Assembly (NCBI GenBank): GCA_031257715.1
Contig: JAIROE010000071.1
Location: 1-7,240, forward strand
DNA from: Treponema sp.
Lineage (GTDB): Bacteria; Spirochaetota; Spirochaetia; Treponematales; Breznakiellaceae
Direction: 5' to 3'
Length of the DNA: 7,240 bases
Under the pieces are notes generated by a model. The model was given only the letters and a program-made list of their open reading frames with translations. It made no database searches and was not told where the DNA came from. Positions 1 to 6,090 of this stretch are shown here, piece by piece (the first letter of the stretch is position 1; every line of letters starts with the position of its first letter). A program made the position numbers and the translations under genes.

Positions 1-88
1 TAGAAAAGGTGTAAACCGGTTTTCGTATCAGGGTATGGCCCCAAGAACCCGCTTCGCGGGGGAGAGTACAATAAATTTCCTATCCAAC
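1..88. other. Left-edge intergenic stretch
   Basis: No convincing gene is seen here on either strand. The stretch holds a short hairpin (48-60, listed separately) and a 10-base palindrome, aaaccggttt, at 13-22. The 8-base arm aagaaccc at 43-50 recurs in inverted orientation at 113-120, so this piece and the fprA hairpin could also pair over a longer range. It probably separates the fprA unit from whatever gene lies to the left. Confidence 0.5.
48..60 (-). terminator. Short GC hairpin, possible secondary terminator
   Basis: The leftward strand reads cccgc-gaa-gcggg, a 5-base-pair stem with a 3-base loop, followed by ttcttgg, which is only a weak T tract. It lies about 80 bases past the fprA stop codon, behind the stronger hairpin at 89-121. 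It could be a back-up terminator, or serve a gene converging from the left. The stem is short, so confidence is low. Confidence 0.25.
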
Positions 89-121
89 GAAGATACCCAG
101 GAGCTTGCTCCCGGGTTCTTC
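89..121 (-). terminator. Strong hairpin after fprA, likely terminator
   Basis: On the leftward strand the arms gaaga+acccgggagc (121-107) and gctcctgggt+tcttc (104-89) pair over 15 base pairs with one G-U wobble, one bulged A (position 94) and a tiny loop. The hairpin begins 15 bases after the fprA stop at 137. The wobble position is a mismatch in rightward RNA, so the structure fits leftward transcription best. There is no long T run afterwards (gttggat), so it may terminate weakly or protect the 3' end of the mRNA. Confidence 0.5.
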
Positions 122-136
122 ATTGCCGCGAGAGTT

Positions 137-1348
137 TTATCCTTCCCTGACCAGCCGCGCCAGTTCCGCGCCGCGTGCTTCAAGGGCCCTCAATTCCTCT
201 TCTGTAGGCCAGCCGGCCCATTCAAGCGATTCTATGCCTGTCCATTTGAGGCTTTCAATGGCCTGTTCGTATTCCTTTTTTGCGCCGCCTACCCATCCCC
301 AGGAACCGATGCGGAGGACTTTTTTGCCGTGCACGTGTTTACGGCGGAAAATGTCCAGAACATAGGCCATAGGAGGAAACATGGCGTATTCGTAAGTGGG
401 CATGGCCAAAACCAGCCCCGAACATCTGTAGGCGTCCGCCAGCACCCATGACACATTTTCATCGGGGATGCGGCGAACCGTATAGGGGACGCCTTCCTTC
501 TCTATACCCCGTATCACCGCATCAACGCCGGCTTTGGTATTGCCGTACATGGAGCCCCAGATGACGGCGATTTCCCTTTCGGCCGGCCCCTTGGCGTAGG
601 CGGCGTATTTGCTGTAGCGGTTGACAATCCGCAGGGGATCCTTCCGCCAGATGATGCCGTGGCTGGGGGCTATGCAGGTGACGGGGAGGGCCGAAAGTTT
701 CTGTATGGCCCTTTCCACAAAAATGGAAAAGGAAGAGACGATATTGGCGTAATAGCGGAGACTTTCGGCCTCGTAGAACGCATGTTCCTTTTCGTTAAAT
801 TCATCGTCAAAAACCCTGTCCCCCAGAGCGCCGAAAGAGCCGAAAGCATCGCAGGGGAAAAGCGCGCCGGAGGCGGCGTCCCAGACGGCCATGGTCTCGG
901 GCCAATGGACATTGGGAATTTCATAAAAGGTAAGGGTTCTTCCCCCGATGTCAAGGGTGTCCCCATCCTTTACGGCTTCCAGGCCGTCTTCAATTTTGTA
1001 AAAAGATTTGACGAGGTTTATCCCCCTGGCGGTGGAGATTATCCGGGCTCTTGGGTTCCGCTCGCGGAATTCCCGAAGCCAGCCTGTATGATCGGGTTCC
1101 AGATGGTTTAGTATAAGGTAATCTATCCGGGAAAAATTCGCCCCCGCGGAAATCAGCGCCGTTTCTACCTGCTCCGACGCATTGGTCCAGTCCCGGAAAA
1201 GGTCGATAAGAACGGTTTTTTCACCTTTAATAAGGTAACAATTAAGGGAAACCCCGTGAGGAATGGGCCAAATGCCTTCAAAAAGATCTTCGGTCTGAAT
1301 ATCCGCATGGATGCAATAGACGGAATTGGAGAGAATTTGAGCATTCAT
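137..1348 (-). CDS. fprA: Class A flavodiiron protein (FprA family), O2/NO reductase
   Basis: This predicted cytoplasmic enzyme reduces O2 to water, or NO to N2O, with electrons usually delivered by rubredoxin, as in anaerobes that detoxify oxygen. Counting from a TTG codon at 1351, an N-terminal metallo-beta-lactamase-like domain (about 1-250) keeps every diiron ligand: the NHLEPDHTG motif gives H83, E85, D87 and H88, followed by H149, D168 and H231 in SHGIIWR. The C-terminal flavodoxin domain (about 260-404) has the FMN phosphate loop GSMYGNT at 266-272 and the typical GSWGWVGG stretch near 349-356. Length (403 residues) is normal for class A, and no rubredoxin or flavin-reductase domain is fused. 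TTG (1351) directly precedes ATG (1348); the ATG is preferred. No good ribosome-binding site is visible, but the start lies 23 bases after the response-regulator stop, so translation is probably coupled. Confidence 0.93.
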   Translation of the reverse strand: MNAQILSNSVYCIHADIQTEDLFEGIWPIPHGVSLNCYLIKGEKTVLIDLFRDWTNASEQVETALISAGANFSRIDYLILNHLEPDHTGWLREFRERNPRARIISTARGINLVKSFYKIEDGLEAVKDGDTLDIGGRTLTFYEIPNVHWPETMAVWDAASGALFPCDAFGSFGALGDRVFDDEFNEKEHAFYEAESLRYYANIVSSFSIFVERAIQKLSALPVTCIAPSHGIIWRKDPLRIVNRYSKYAAYAKGPAEREIAVIWGSMYGNTKAGVDAVIRGIEKEGVPYTVRRIPDENVSWVLADAYRCSGLVLAMPTYEYAMFPPMAYVLDIFRRKHVHGKKVLRIGSWGWVGGAKKEYEQAIESLKWTGIESLEWAGWPTEEELRALEARGAELARLVREG

Positions 1349-1371
1349 CAAACGCGCCGGTGAAGGGGTTT

Positions 1372-1809
1372 TTACCGCTTAAGAACGGAAACAACCCGTT
1401 CCAGCACCTTTTTCCGGTCCAAAGGCTTGACTATATAGCTTTTAGCGCCCATGAGAAGGGATTTTTTAACAACATCTTCCTTTCCCAACGCGCTGACCAT
1501 GATGACACACGCTTCCTTGTTAAATTCCAGTATTTTTTCAAGCGCCGAAACACCATCCATTACCGGCATGGTGATGTCCATGGTGACCAAATCGATGTTT
1601 GGATACAATTCCTTGTATTTTTCAACACCTTGGGCCCCGTCCGCGGCGGTTCCCGCCACCTCAAAACCCTCGGAAGTGAAGATCTGACCGAGCTGTTTTG
1701 CTATGAACATGGAATCATCTACCACAAGTACCCGGTATGAACCACCCTCCGGTTTTATTCCCTCGGGCGGCTTTTCATTGATGCTGGGCATATCACTCTT
1801 TGCTATCAT
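1372..1809 (-). CDS. Stand-alone CheY-like response regulator
   Basis: This is a 145-residue single receiver domain with no output domain, so it should act by protein-protein contact, as CheY does on the flagellar switch. All phosphorylation residues are present: acidic pair D31-D32 (VVDDS), phosphoacceptor D78 (TMDITMP), switch serine S106 (MVSALG), Y125 and K128 (VKPLD). About 24 residues rich in Pro, Glu and Lys precede the domain and look unstructured. The start is set by AGGAG (1818-1822) placed 8 bases before the ATG at 1809. A GTG three codons upstream overlaps that site and is unlikely. The gene leads a two-gene unit with fprA. It resembles treponemal CheY by memory, but no che genes are adjacent, so it may be CheY itself or a paralogue tied to redox or aerotaxis signalling. 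Confidence 0.9.
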   Translation of the reverse strand: MIAKSDMPSINEKPPEGIKPEGGSYRVLVVDDSMFIAKQLGQIFTSEGFEVAGTAADGAQGVEKYKELYPNIDLVTMDITMPVMDGVSALEKILEFNKEACVIMVSALGKEDVVKKSLLMGAKSYIVKPLDRKKVLERVVSVLKR

Positions 1810-1817
1810 GCCGTTCA

Positions 1818-1822
1818 CTCCT
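1818..1822 (-). promoter_or_regulatory. Ribosome-binding site of the response regulator
   Basis: AGGAG on the leftward strand sits 8 bases before ATG 1809. It overlaps the alternative GTG (1816-1818), which decides in favour of the 145-residue form. Confidence 0.8.
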
Positions 1823-1830
1823 CTTCTTCT

Positions 1831-1850
1831 TATACTTTATGGTATAGTAT
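1831..1850. promoter_or_regulatory. Symmetric AT-rich core between divergent genes
   Basis: Two nested inverted repeats are visible: tatac (1831-1835) with gtata (1842-1846), and atact (1832-1836) with agtat (1846-1850). On the rightward strand both TATACT (1831-1836) and TATAGT (1843-1848) resemble -10 boxes for the dihydrouridine synthase gene, but neither has a clear -35 box. The symmetry may be an operator or simply two opposed -10 boxes. Confidence 0.3.
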
Positions 1851-1862
1851 GACACAAGTCAA
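1834..1862 (-). promoter_or_regulatory. Putative sigma-70-type promoter for response regulator-fprA
   Basis: The leftward strand has TTGACT (1862-1857), a 17-base spacer and TAAAGT (1839-1834), giving a short leader that just includes the ribosome-binding site. A competing pair, TTGTGT-17-TATAAG (-10 at 1834-1829), would start transcription almost on the ribosome-binding site and is less likely. The -35 box falls inside the first codons of the divergent dihydrouridine synthase gene if that gene starts at 1849. Confidence 0.45.
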
Positions 1863-2859
1863 GTACGGTAGCATCACATTGATGGCAGTTCCCTTTTTAT
1901 TGGCGCCCATGGCAGGTTTAAGCCACCGGGCCCTCCGCGAGTTGATTGAAGGTTTCGGCGGTTGTACCGGGTATTTTACCGAAATGACAAGCGCGGCTGG
2001 CCTGCTTGCAGGCGGCCCTTTTGAGGCGTGGTACCTTGACGGCGGTCCCCGGCCCGAAAAGGTGGTGTACCAGCTTGAAGGTTCTTCCGCGGAAAAGATC
2101 GCTTCGGCGGCGGCGGTTTTGGACCGGCTCCCCTGTGCCGGCATAGACATCAACATGGGCTGCTCTGCGCCGCCCATACGCAAGGCGGGAGCCGGGGTGG
2201 CCTGGATGGCATCGGCGGACAGGGCAGGGGATCTTGTCGCCAAAGTCCGCAAATCGACAAAAAAACGCCTCAGCGTCAAAATCAGAACCGGTTTTACCGG
2301 TGATTTTGATTATCTTCTCCGTTTTTGCCGCCGACTCGAAGAAGAAGGAACGGAACTTATAATCCTCCACCCCCGTACCGCCGGTGAAAAGTTCCGCCGC
2401 AGGGTCCGTTGGGACTATGTATACCGGCTCAGGGAGGAACTGCGTATACCGGTGGCCGGAAACGGCGACATTTTGGATGCGGCGGATCTTGCAAGGCGCG
2501 CCGCTTTTGAGGTTTGTGGGGACAGGGCTGACGGCGGGGGCAATGCCGGCGGCCTTATGGTGGGCAGGGCTGCCGTGCGGAAACCCTGGATCTTCGCGCA
2601 GGCCCGGCGGATGGCGGCCGGGCTGACGGCGGGGACAGAGCCGCCCCCCGTCGAGGAGACGGGGCTCCGGTTTTTGGACTTATTGGCGCGCTTTCAGCCT
2701 CCCGAGTTCCATTTAAGCCGGGCGCGGCGCTTTTTCGGATATTTCTGCGATAACCTCGCATGGGGAAATTATGTAAAGAACCTGATCAACCGGGAAGAAA
2801 GCCTTGCCGGGATTGAGCGGGTGTGGAAAATCCATTTTGAGGAACACGAGGAACCATAA
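1849..2859 (+). CDS. dus: tRNA-dihydrouridine synthase (Dus family)
   Basis: This FMN enzyme uses NADPH to reduce specific uridines to dihydrouridine in tRNA. The TIM barrel occupies about residues 12-250: FLLAPMAGLSHR (16-27), INMGC with catalytic C104, AGAGVAWM (113-120), VKIRTG (143-148, FMN-contacting K144), LHPRT (173-177), AGNGDI (203-208) and MVGRAAVRKPWIF (237-249). A helical C-terminal tRNA-binding domain follows. The usual GCP is GCS, and a short glycine-rich insert (about 229-234) splits the normal ADG-xMxGR segment. Length (336) is normal. Start 1849 fits the family's glycine-x-x-x-leucine lead-in before LAPMAG but has no ribosome-binding site. ATG 1882 is the alternative. The gene is a single transcription unit, divergent from the response regulator and convergent with the sugar operon. 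Confidence 0.9.
   Translation: MTQVKYGSITLMAVPFLLAPMAGLSHRALRELIEGFGGCTGYFTEMTSAAGLLAGGPFEAWYLDGGPRPEKVVYQLEGSSAEKIASAAAVLDRLPCAGIDINMGCSAPPIRKAGAGVAWMASADRAGDLVAKVRKSTKKRLSVKIRTGFTGDFDYLLRFCRRLEEEGTELIILHPRTAGEKFRRRVRWDYVYRLREELRIPVAGNGDILDAADLARRAAFEVCGDRADGGGNAGGLMVGRAAVRKPWIFAQARRMAAGLTAGTEPPPVEETGLRFLDLLARFQPPEFHLSRARRFFGYFCDNLAWGNYVKNLINREESLAGIERVWKIHFEEHEEP
2525..2634 (+). repeat. 15-base direct repeat inside dus
   Basis: The 15-mer gggctgacggcgggg occurs at 2525-2539 and again at 2620-2634, in different reading frames. The first copy runs into the glycine-rich insertion of the encoded enzyme. This may reflect a local duplication or just low-complexity GC-rich sequence. Confidence 0.5.
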
Positions 2860-2898
2860 ACCCGCGGGGTATGAGAACTGTATCCGTTCAACCGGCCG
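2860..2898. other. 39-base convergent junction
   Basis: This short gap separates the stop of the rightward dihydrouridine synthase gene from the stop of the leftward GH105-type gene. I see a small cccgcgggg palindrome but no stem followed by a T tract on either strand. Termination of both units is therefore not explained by an obvious intrinsic terminator. Confidence 0.5.
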
Positions 2899-3981
2899 CT
2901 AGAGACCAAACTCCATGATCTGGCCGGCCCAGAGACAGGCCGCTACAGCTTCCTGGCAGTTGATATTACGGGCATAATCGACATAGGCGTCATAGTCTGA
3001 CTGAACACAGAGGCCATTGCAGGCGTCGTGAATATTCGCGTTTCCTTCATAGTCAAGGATACATTTGGTCTTTATGCCCCCAAAGGCGCGGGCGGCAATA
3101 CGGTCACATTGTTCACTGCCGGCAATCCCCAAAAGTCCCGCTTTTTTAACCGCATAGAGAAACATGGCGCTGCCTGAAGTATCATGCCAATTTTTGGGAT
3201 GTGAGGGCTTGTCTACCACCTGGTACCACAACCCGGAAGCCGGATCCTGCACCTTTTCCAGGCTGTCTATCAATCTGCAAAGTTGCATGGAAAGCCTTTC
3301 ATAGCCCTGAAAATCCTTCGGCAGCAGTTCCAGCGCATCCGCAAGGATCATGGCGTACCATCCAAGCCCTTCGCTCCAAACCTCAGGCGATGTACCGGTA
3401 ACAGGATGCGCCCAAGGGGCCTTTCCATCTTCGCTGTAAGCATGGTATAAAAGACCGGTGCCGTCCTTTTCGCAACGGTCAAAAACAATGGAAAGCTGTC
3501 TGACTGTTTCACCAAAACAAAAATCCCTGTCATCTACATATTTACCGTACCGGGTCAGAAACATGAGTCCCATGAAAAGCCCATCCACCCACATTTCACG
3601 GGGCAGATGCCGGCCGTGCCAAAATCCTCCGTCTTCGTTCCGCGGGTAATCATCAAAGGCCTGCCTGACATGCCGTGAGGCGATCCTGTATTTTTCCTGC
3701 CTGGTTGTCTGCCATGCCCAAACCAGAACAGAGCCCGCCATGATGTCATCCAGACTGATCCCGGTAAAGGCCGGTATCCCGCCGTTTTCCCCGACGTGCT
3801 TTTCACAATAATCCAACACATATTGCCTGTATCTTTCATCACCGGTTTTTTCGTACAGCCGGATAAATCCCCAGAGCATGAAACCTTGGGGATAACACCA
3901 AGACCGATAGGGGTAATCGTCGGCATGAGGATATCTGCGCATGATCGTACCGGCGATCAAGAGGGTGTAACTTGTTTCCAC
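2899..3981 (-). CDS. GH88/GH105-type unsaturated glycuronyl (rhamnogalacturonyl) hydrolase
   Basis: The predicted product is a cytoplasmic (alpha/alpha)6-barrel hydrolase that removes the 4,5-unsaturated uronic acid left on oligosaccharides by polysaccharide lyases, by hydrating the double bond. It resembles B. subtilis YteR. Numbering from GTG 3981, recognisable segments are SLDDIM (76-81), MWVDGLFMG (130-138) with D133 matching the YteR general acid, LYHAYSEDG with H180, WSEGLGWYAM (202-211) and WHDTSGSAMF (265-274). The 360-residue length fits GH105 (about 370). The GTG start is chosen because GGAGGA sits about 6 bases upstream; ATG codons at 4008 and 3942 lack such a site. The gene overlaps the preceding oxidoreductase by 25 bases, so translation is likely coupled. 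No signal peptide is seen. Substrate could be unsaturated galacturonyl-rhamnose or another unsaturated uronide; the GH4 neighbour favours pectin fragments. Confidence 0.85.
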   Translation of the reverse strand: METSYTLLIAGTIMRRYPHADDYPYRSWCYPQGFMLWGFIRLYEKTGDERYRQYVLDYCEKHVGENGGIPAFTGISLDDIMAGSVLVWAWQTTRQEKYRIASRHVRQAFDDYPRNEDGGFWHGRHLPREMWVDGLFMGLMFLTRYGKYVDDRDFCFGETVRQLSIVFDRCEKDGTGLLYHAYSEDGKAPWAHPVTGTSPEVWSEGLGWYAMILADALELLPKDFQGYERLSMQLCRLIDSLEKVQDPASGLWYQVVDKPSHPKNWHDTSGSAMFLYAVKKAGLLGIAGSEQCDRIAARAFGGIKTKCILDYEGNANIHDACNGLCVQSDYDAYVDYARNINCQEAVAACLWAGQIMEFGL

Positions 3982-4985
3982 GCAGGATCCTCCATATTGA
4001 CAACACATCCGCTTCGGGACGAGTCTATCGCGGCAAAAACCATTTCCAGTGTCCGTATGTTGTCATGTATATCACTTTGGGCGCTACGGCCCTGTTCCAC
4101 GGATTCAAATATGTCGGTCAACAGGCTGCGGCCCGACAAATCGTCTGAATTGACGGTATACTCCCGCCCGCCGCCGTTTCCGCCTGAAACACTGATGCCG
4201 CCGCCATTGATCCTCATGATTCCCAAGTCTCCTTCAATCCGCCAGTTTCCCGGCCAGCCGGTTTCATCGCAGCAGGCGGCAAGCTGGCCCCGGTAGGAAA
4301 CCCGCACGCCGTTTTTCATGGTGACAAGCACGTCCGCGTTGGCGTTACGGGGATAATGAGAATTGGACGGCGCCCATACGGCGGCGCACACATTTACCGC
4401 ATCGGAGCCGGTCAAAAATCTGACAAGATCAAAGTGGTGTATGGACACATCCATGAGGAGGGGATGCTCCAGTTCCATGTGGTAACCGGTTGTTCCTGTA
4501 ACATGATGGTTTCGATAAAATTCGACGCCGATACTTTGAATACGGCCAATTATGCTTTCTTCGATCAGGGTTTTGGCCTTTTGCATCACGTGAAAGAAAC
4601 GGTAATTCTCCGCGATGTAAACAGGTTTCCCGTATTCGTCCGGGGCTTTAAGCAAAGCCGCCGCGTCTTCCCTGTTCAGGGCGATGGGTTTTTCACAGAG
4701 AACCGCCGTTCCCTTTCTGAGGGCGGCAAGGGAAGTGGCAAGATGCGCAGCCGGAGGAGTAACATTGAGCAGCAGATCCGGCTTTACGGTATCCAGTGCG
4801 GCTTCAAGATTCTCAAAAATTTGATCCTGCCGCAGTCCCGAGGTTTTTCTGATCCAGTCATAGCGGTCTTTGTTTGTACTGACCACTCCTGCCAATTCGG
4901 CGCCCTCCCAGCCTGAAAGCACATGTTCCAGCCATTGGCTTCCGAAACTGCCGACGCCCAATTGTACAATCCGGTATTTTTTCAT
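3957..4985 (-). CDS. Canonical Gfo/Idh/MocA-family oxidoreductase
   Basis: This is a predicted cytoplasmic NAD(P)-dependent sugar or polyol dehydrogenase of 342 residues. The N-terminal Rossmann fold has the nucleotide-binding loop GVGSFG (10-15). CEKPIAL carries the family motif E98-K99-P100, K99 being the usual catalytic lysine. DVSIHHFD (179-186) supplies the histidine and aspartate of the active site, at the position of the usual DxGxHxxD. A glycine-rich loop at about 261-274 is the only odd segment. ATG 4985 is preferred over 5015 because AAGGGG (4991-4996) lies 5 bases upstream and the fold begins immediately. The gene sits 39 bases after the divergent Gfo/Idh/MocA gene and overlaps the hydrolase gene downstream. 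The substrate is not readable from sequence; context suggests a uronate, rhamnose or a derived oligosaccharide. Confidence 0.88.
   Translation of the reverse strand: MKKYRIVQLGVGSFGSQWLEHVLSGWEGAELAGVVSTNKDRYDWIRKTSGLRQDQIFENLEAALDTVKPDLLLNVTPPAAHLATSLAALRKGTAVLCEKPIALNREDAAALLKAPDEYGKPVYIAENYRFFHVMQKAKTLIEESIIGRIQSIGVEFYRNHHVTGTTGYHMELEHPLLMDVSIHHFDLVRFLTGSDAVNVCAAVWAPSNSHYPRNANADVLVTMKNGVRVSYRGQLAACCDETGWPGNWRIEGDLGIMRINGGGISVSGGNGGGREYTVNSDDLSGRSLLTDIFESVEQGRSAQSDIHDNIRTLEMVFAAIDSSRSGCVVNMEDPAWKQVTPS
3987..3993 (-). promoter_or_regulatory. Ribosome-binding site of the GH105-type gene, within the upstream gene
   Basis: A GGAGGA-like motif lies on the leftward strand just before GTG 3981, inside the last codons of the preceding Gfo/Idh/MocA gene. 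It is the main reason for choosing the GTG start over nearby ATG codons. Confidence 0.7.
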
Positions 4986-4990
4986 ATTGT

Positions 4991-4996
4991 CCCCTT
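4991..4996 (-). promoter_or_regulatory. Ribosome-binding site of the canonical oxidoreductase
   Basis: AAGGGG on the leftward strand, 5 bases before ATG 4985. It supports this start rather than the ATG ten codons upstream at 5015. Confidence 0.7.
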
Positions 4997-5024
4997 TTTG
5001 AAGCCCTGAAACCATTTGACGCCG

Positions 5025-6089
5025 TCACTGCGCCCATATTTGGGTAGAACTTTCAACGGCATTGCCGCTTTTGAACGCCTGTTTCATAAGAACCGTCAGG
5101 TATTGATCCTGCAATGCCTCTTCCAGGGGATAAATTGCCCTGCCGCCTTTCACATAGGCGCCCATTCCCTCAAGCACGGCAGCCAGCGCAAGCTCATCAT
5201 CGCTGAGGCGGCATGGGCCCCATGGGTTTTGATAATACCAGTGTCCGCCGCCGCTGTACCCCAGGATGTGAGGAGGGCCCATGCTGCCGTCCACGCCTGA
5301 CGCTTCCCTCCGCAATGTGAAGGTCGTGGGCGTCCTGTGATCCAGCAGGTAGCGCACTTCGTGTCCGGCTATTTCTCCCCGCTCTCCCCGGATGAGCACC
5401 CTTGGCCCCCGTATTACGGAAAAATACTGTTCTTCGGTAAAATCGAAAAGTCCCCATTTTCCGTCGAAGTCAAAAACGGCAAGCTCCTGGCGGTCTTCAA
5501 TTATCTCCTCTCTTTCCGGATAACCCTGCCGGCCTGGGCCCCGGATTACGGGATTGGTAAATACCTTTCCGCTGATCCGGCAGTTCTGAAAACCCGCGTC
5601 CAGATATTTCCGCAAAAGGCTGACGCCGTGATATCCGTGACCGGCGGACACCTGCGCCTGACTGACTGTCCCGACAAGTCCGCTTTTGATTACCGCGAGT
5701 CGCGCGGCATGGACAGGCTGCAGCCAGTACTGTTCGGAAAACTGGACTTTCTTTTTGTCAGGAATGTTGTTGTACAGATCGCTGATAACGGAAACATCTT
5801 CGGGGGCAAAAGTTTCACTCAGCACATAATATCCACCCTTAACGGCCTTTACAATAAATCCGGGCAGAATGGAAGGAGGAAGCGTCAGTACCAGAAAGTC
5901 GGCTCCCTTGTCAACGGCTTCCAAATCCCCGATGATCCGCACTCCCCATTTTCCCTTTAGATACGCGGCCCGTCTTTCGTCCGGCTCAATGACAAAAGAA
6001 ACCCTGAAATGTCCGGAAAGTTCCGAGGCTGTCCTGAGAAAGAATTCCGAACGCCAGCCGCCGCCTGCAATGCCAAATGTGTACGGCAT
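5025..6089 (-). CDS. Divergent Gfo/Idh/MocA-fold protein lacking the EKP lysine
   Basis: This 354-residue protein begins with a Rossmann-type loop, GIAGGGWRSEFF (6-17), typical of a Gfo/Idh/MocA subgroup of unknown substrate. Where the family normally has EKP, this protein reads LSETFAPED (90-98), so the catalytic lysine is absent. The usual DxGxHxxD helix is replaced by a GHGYHGVSLLRKYLD stretch (150-164) that keeps two histidines. The C-terminal part has the expected beta-sheet character and an aromatic, glycine-rich segment GYSGGGHWYYQNPWG (277-291). The ATG at 6089 follows the GH4 stop (TGA, 6091-6093) after a single base, indicating coupled translation; a GTG at 6116 is an alternative. 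There is no clear ribosome-binding site. It could be an oxidoreductase with a different proton relay, a sugar-binding pseudoenzyme, or an elimination-type enzyme. Fold is confident, function is not. Confidence 0.75.
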   Translation of the reverse strand: MPYTFGIAGGGWRSEFFLRTASELSGHFRVSFVIEPDERRAAYLKGKWGVRIIGDLEAVDKGADFLVLTLPPSILPGFIVKAVKGGYYVLSETFAPEDVSVISDLYNNIPDKKKVQFSEQYWLQPVHAARLAVIKSGLVGTVSQAQVSAGHGYHGVSLLRKYLDAGFQNCRISGKVFTNPVIRGPGRQGYPEREEIIEDRQELAVFDFDGKWGLFDFTEEQYFSVIRGPRVLIRGERGEIAGHEVRYLLDHRTPTTFTLRREASGVDGSMGPPHILGYSGGGHWYYQNPWGPCRLSDDELALAAVLEGMGAYVKGGRAIYPLEEALQDQYLTVLMKQAFKSGNAVESSTQIWAQ

Positions 6090-6090
6090 A

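Noticed and set aside
1918..2370. 150-codon leftward open frame inside dus
   Set aside because: Overlaps conserved dihydrouridine synthase motifs on the other strand; composition is that of a GC-rich shadow frame.
2530..2540. Possible frameshift or pseudogene in dus at the G-rich run
   Set aside because: All conserved motifs before and after the run are in one frame, and the excess is a multiple of three, so an in-frame insertion explains it.
2860..2898. Shared bidirectional terminator between dus and the GH105-type gene
   Set aside because: Only a small palindrome is present, without a stable stem plus T tract.
3796..4296. 166-codon rightward open frame
   Set aside because: Antisense across the junction of two real genes, low-complexity serine/proline-rich end, no domain.
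4356..4916. 186-codon rightward open frame
   Set aside because: Antisense to the canonical Gfo/Idh/MocA oxidoreductase; no motif and no good ribosome-binding site.
5337..5960. 207-codon rightward open frame
   Set aside because: Lies wholly antisense to the well-supported divergent Gfo/Idh/MocA gene, shows no recognisable domain, and looks like a shadow frame.
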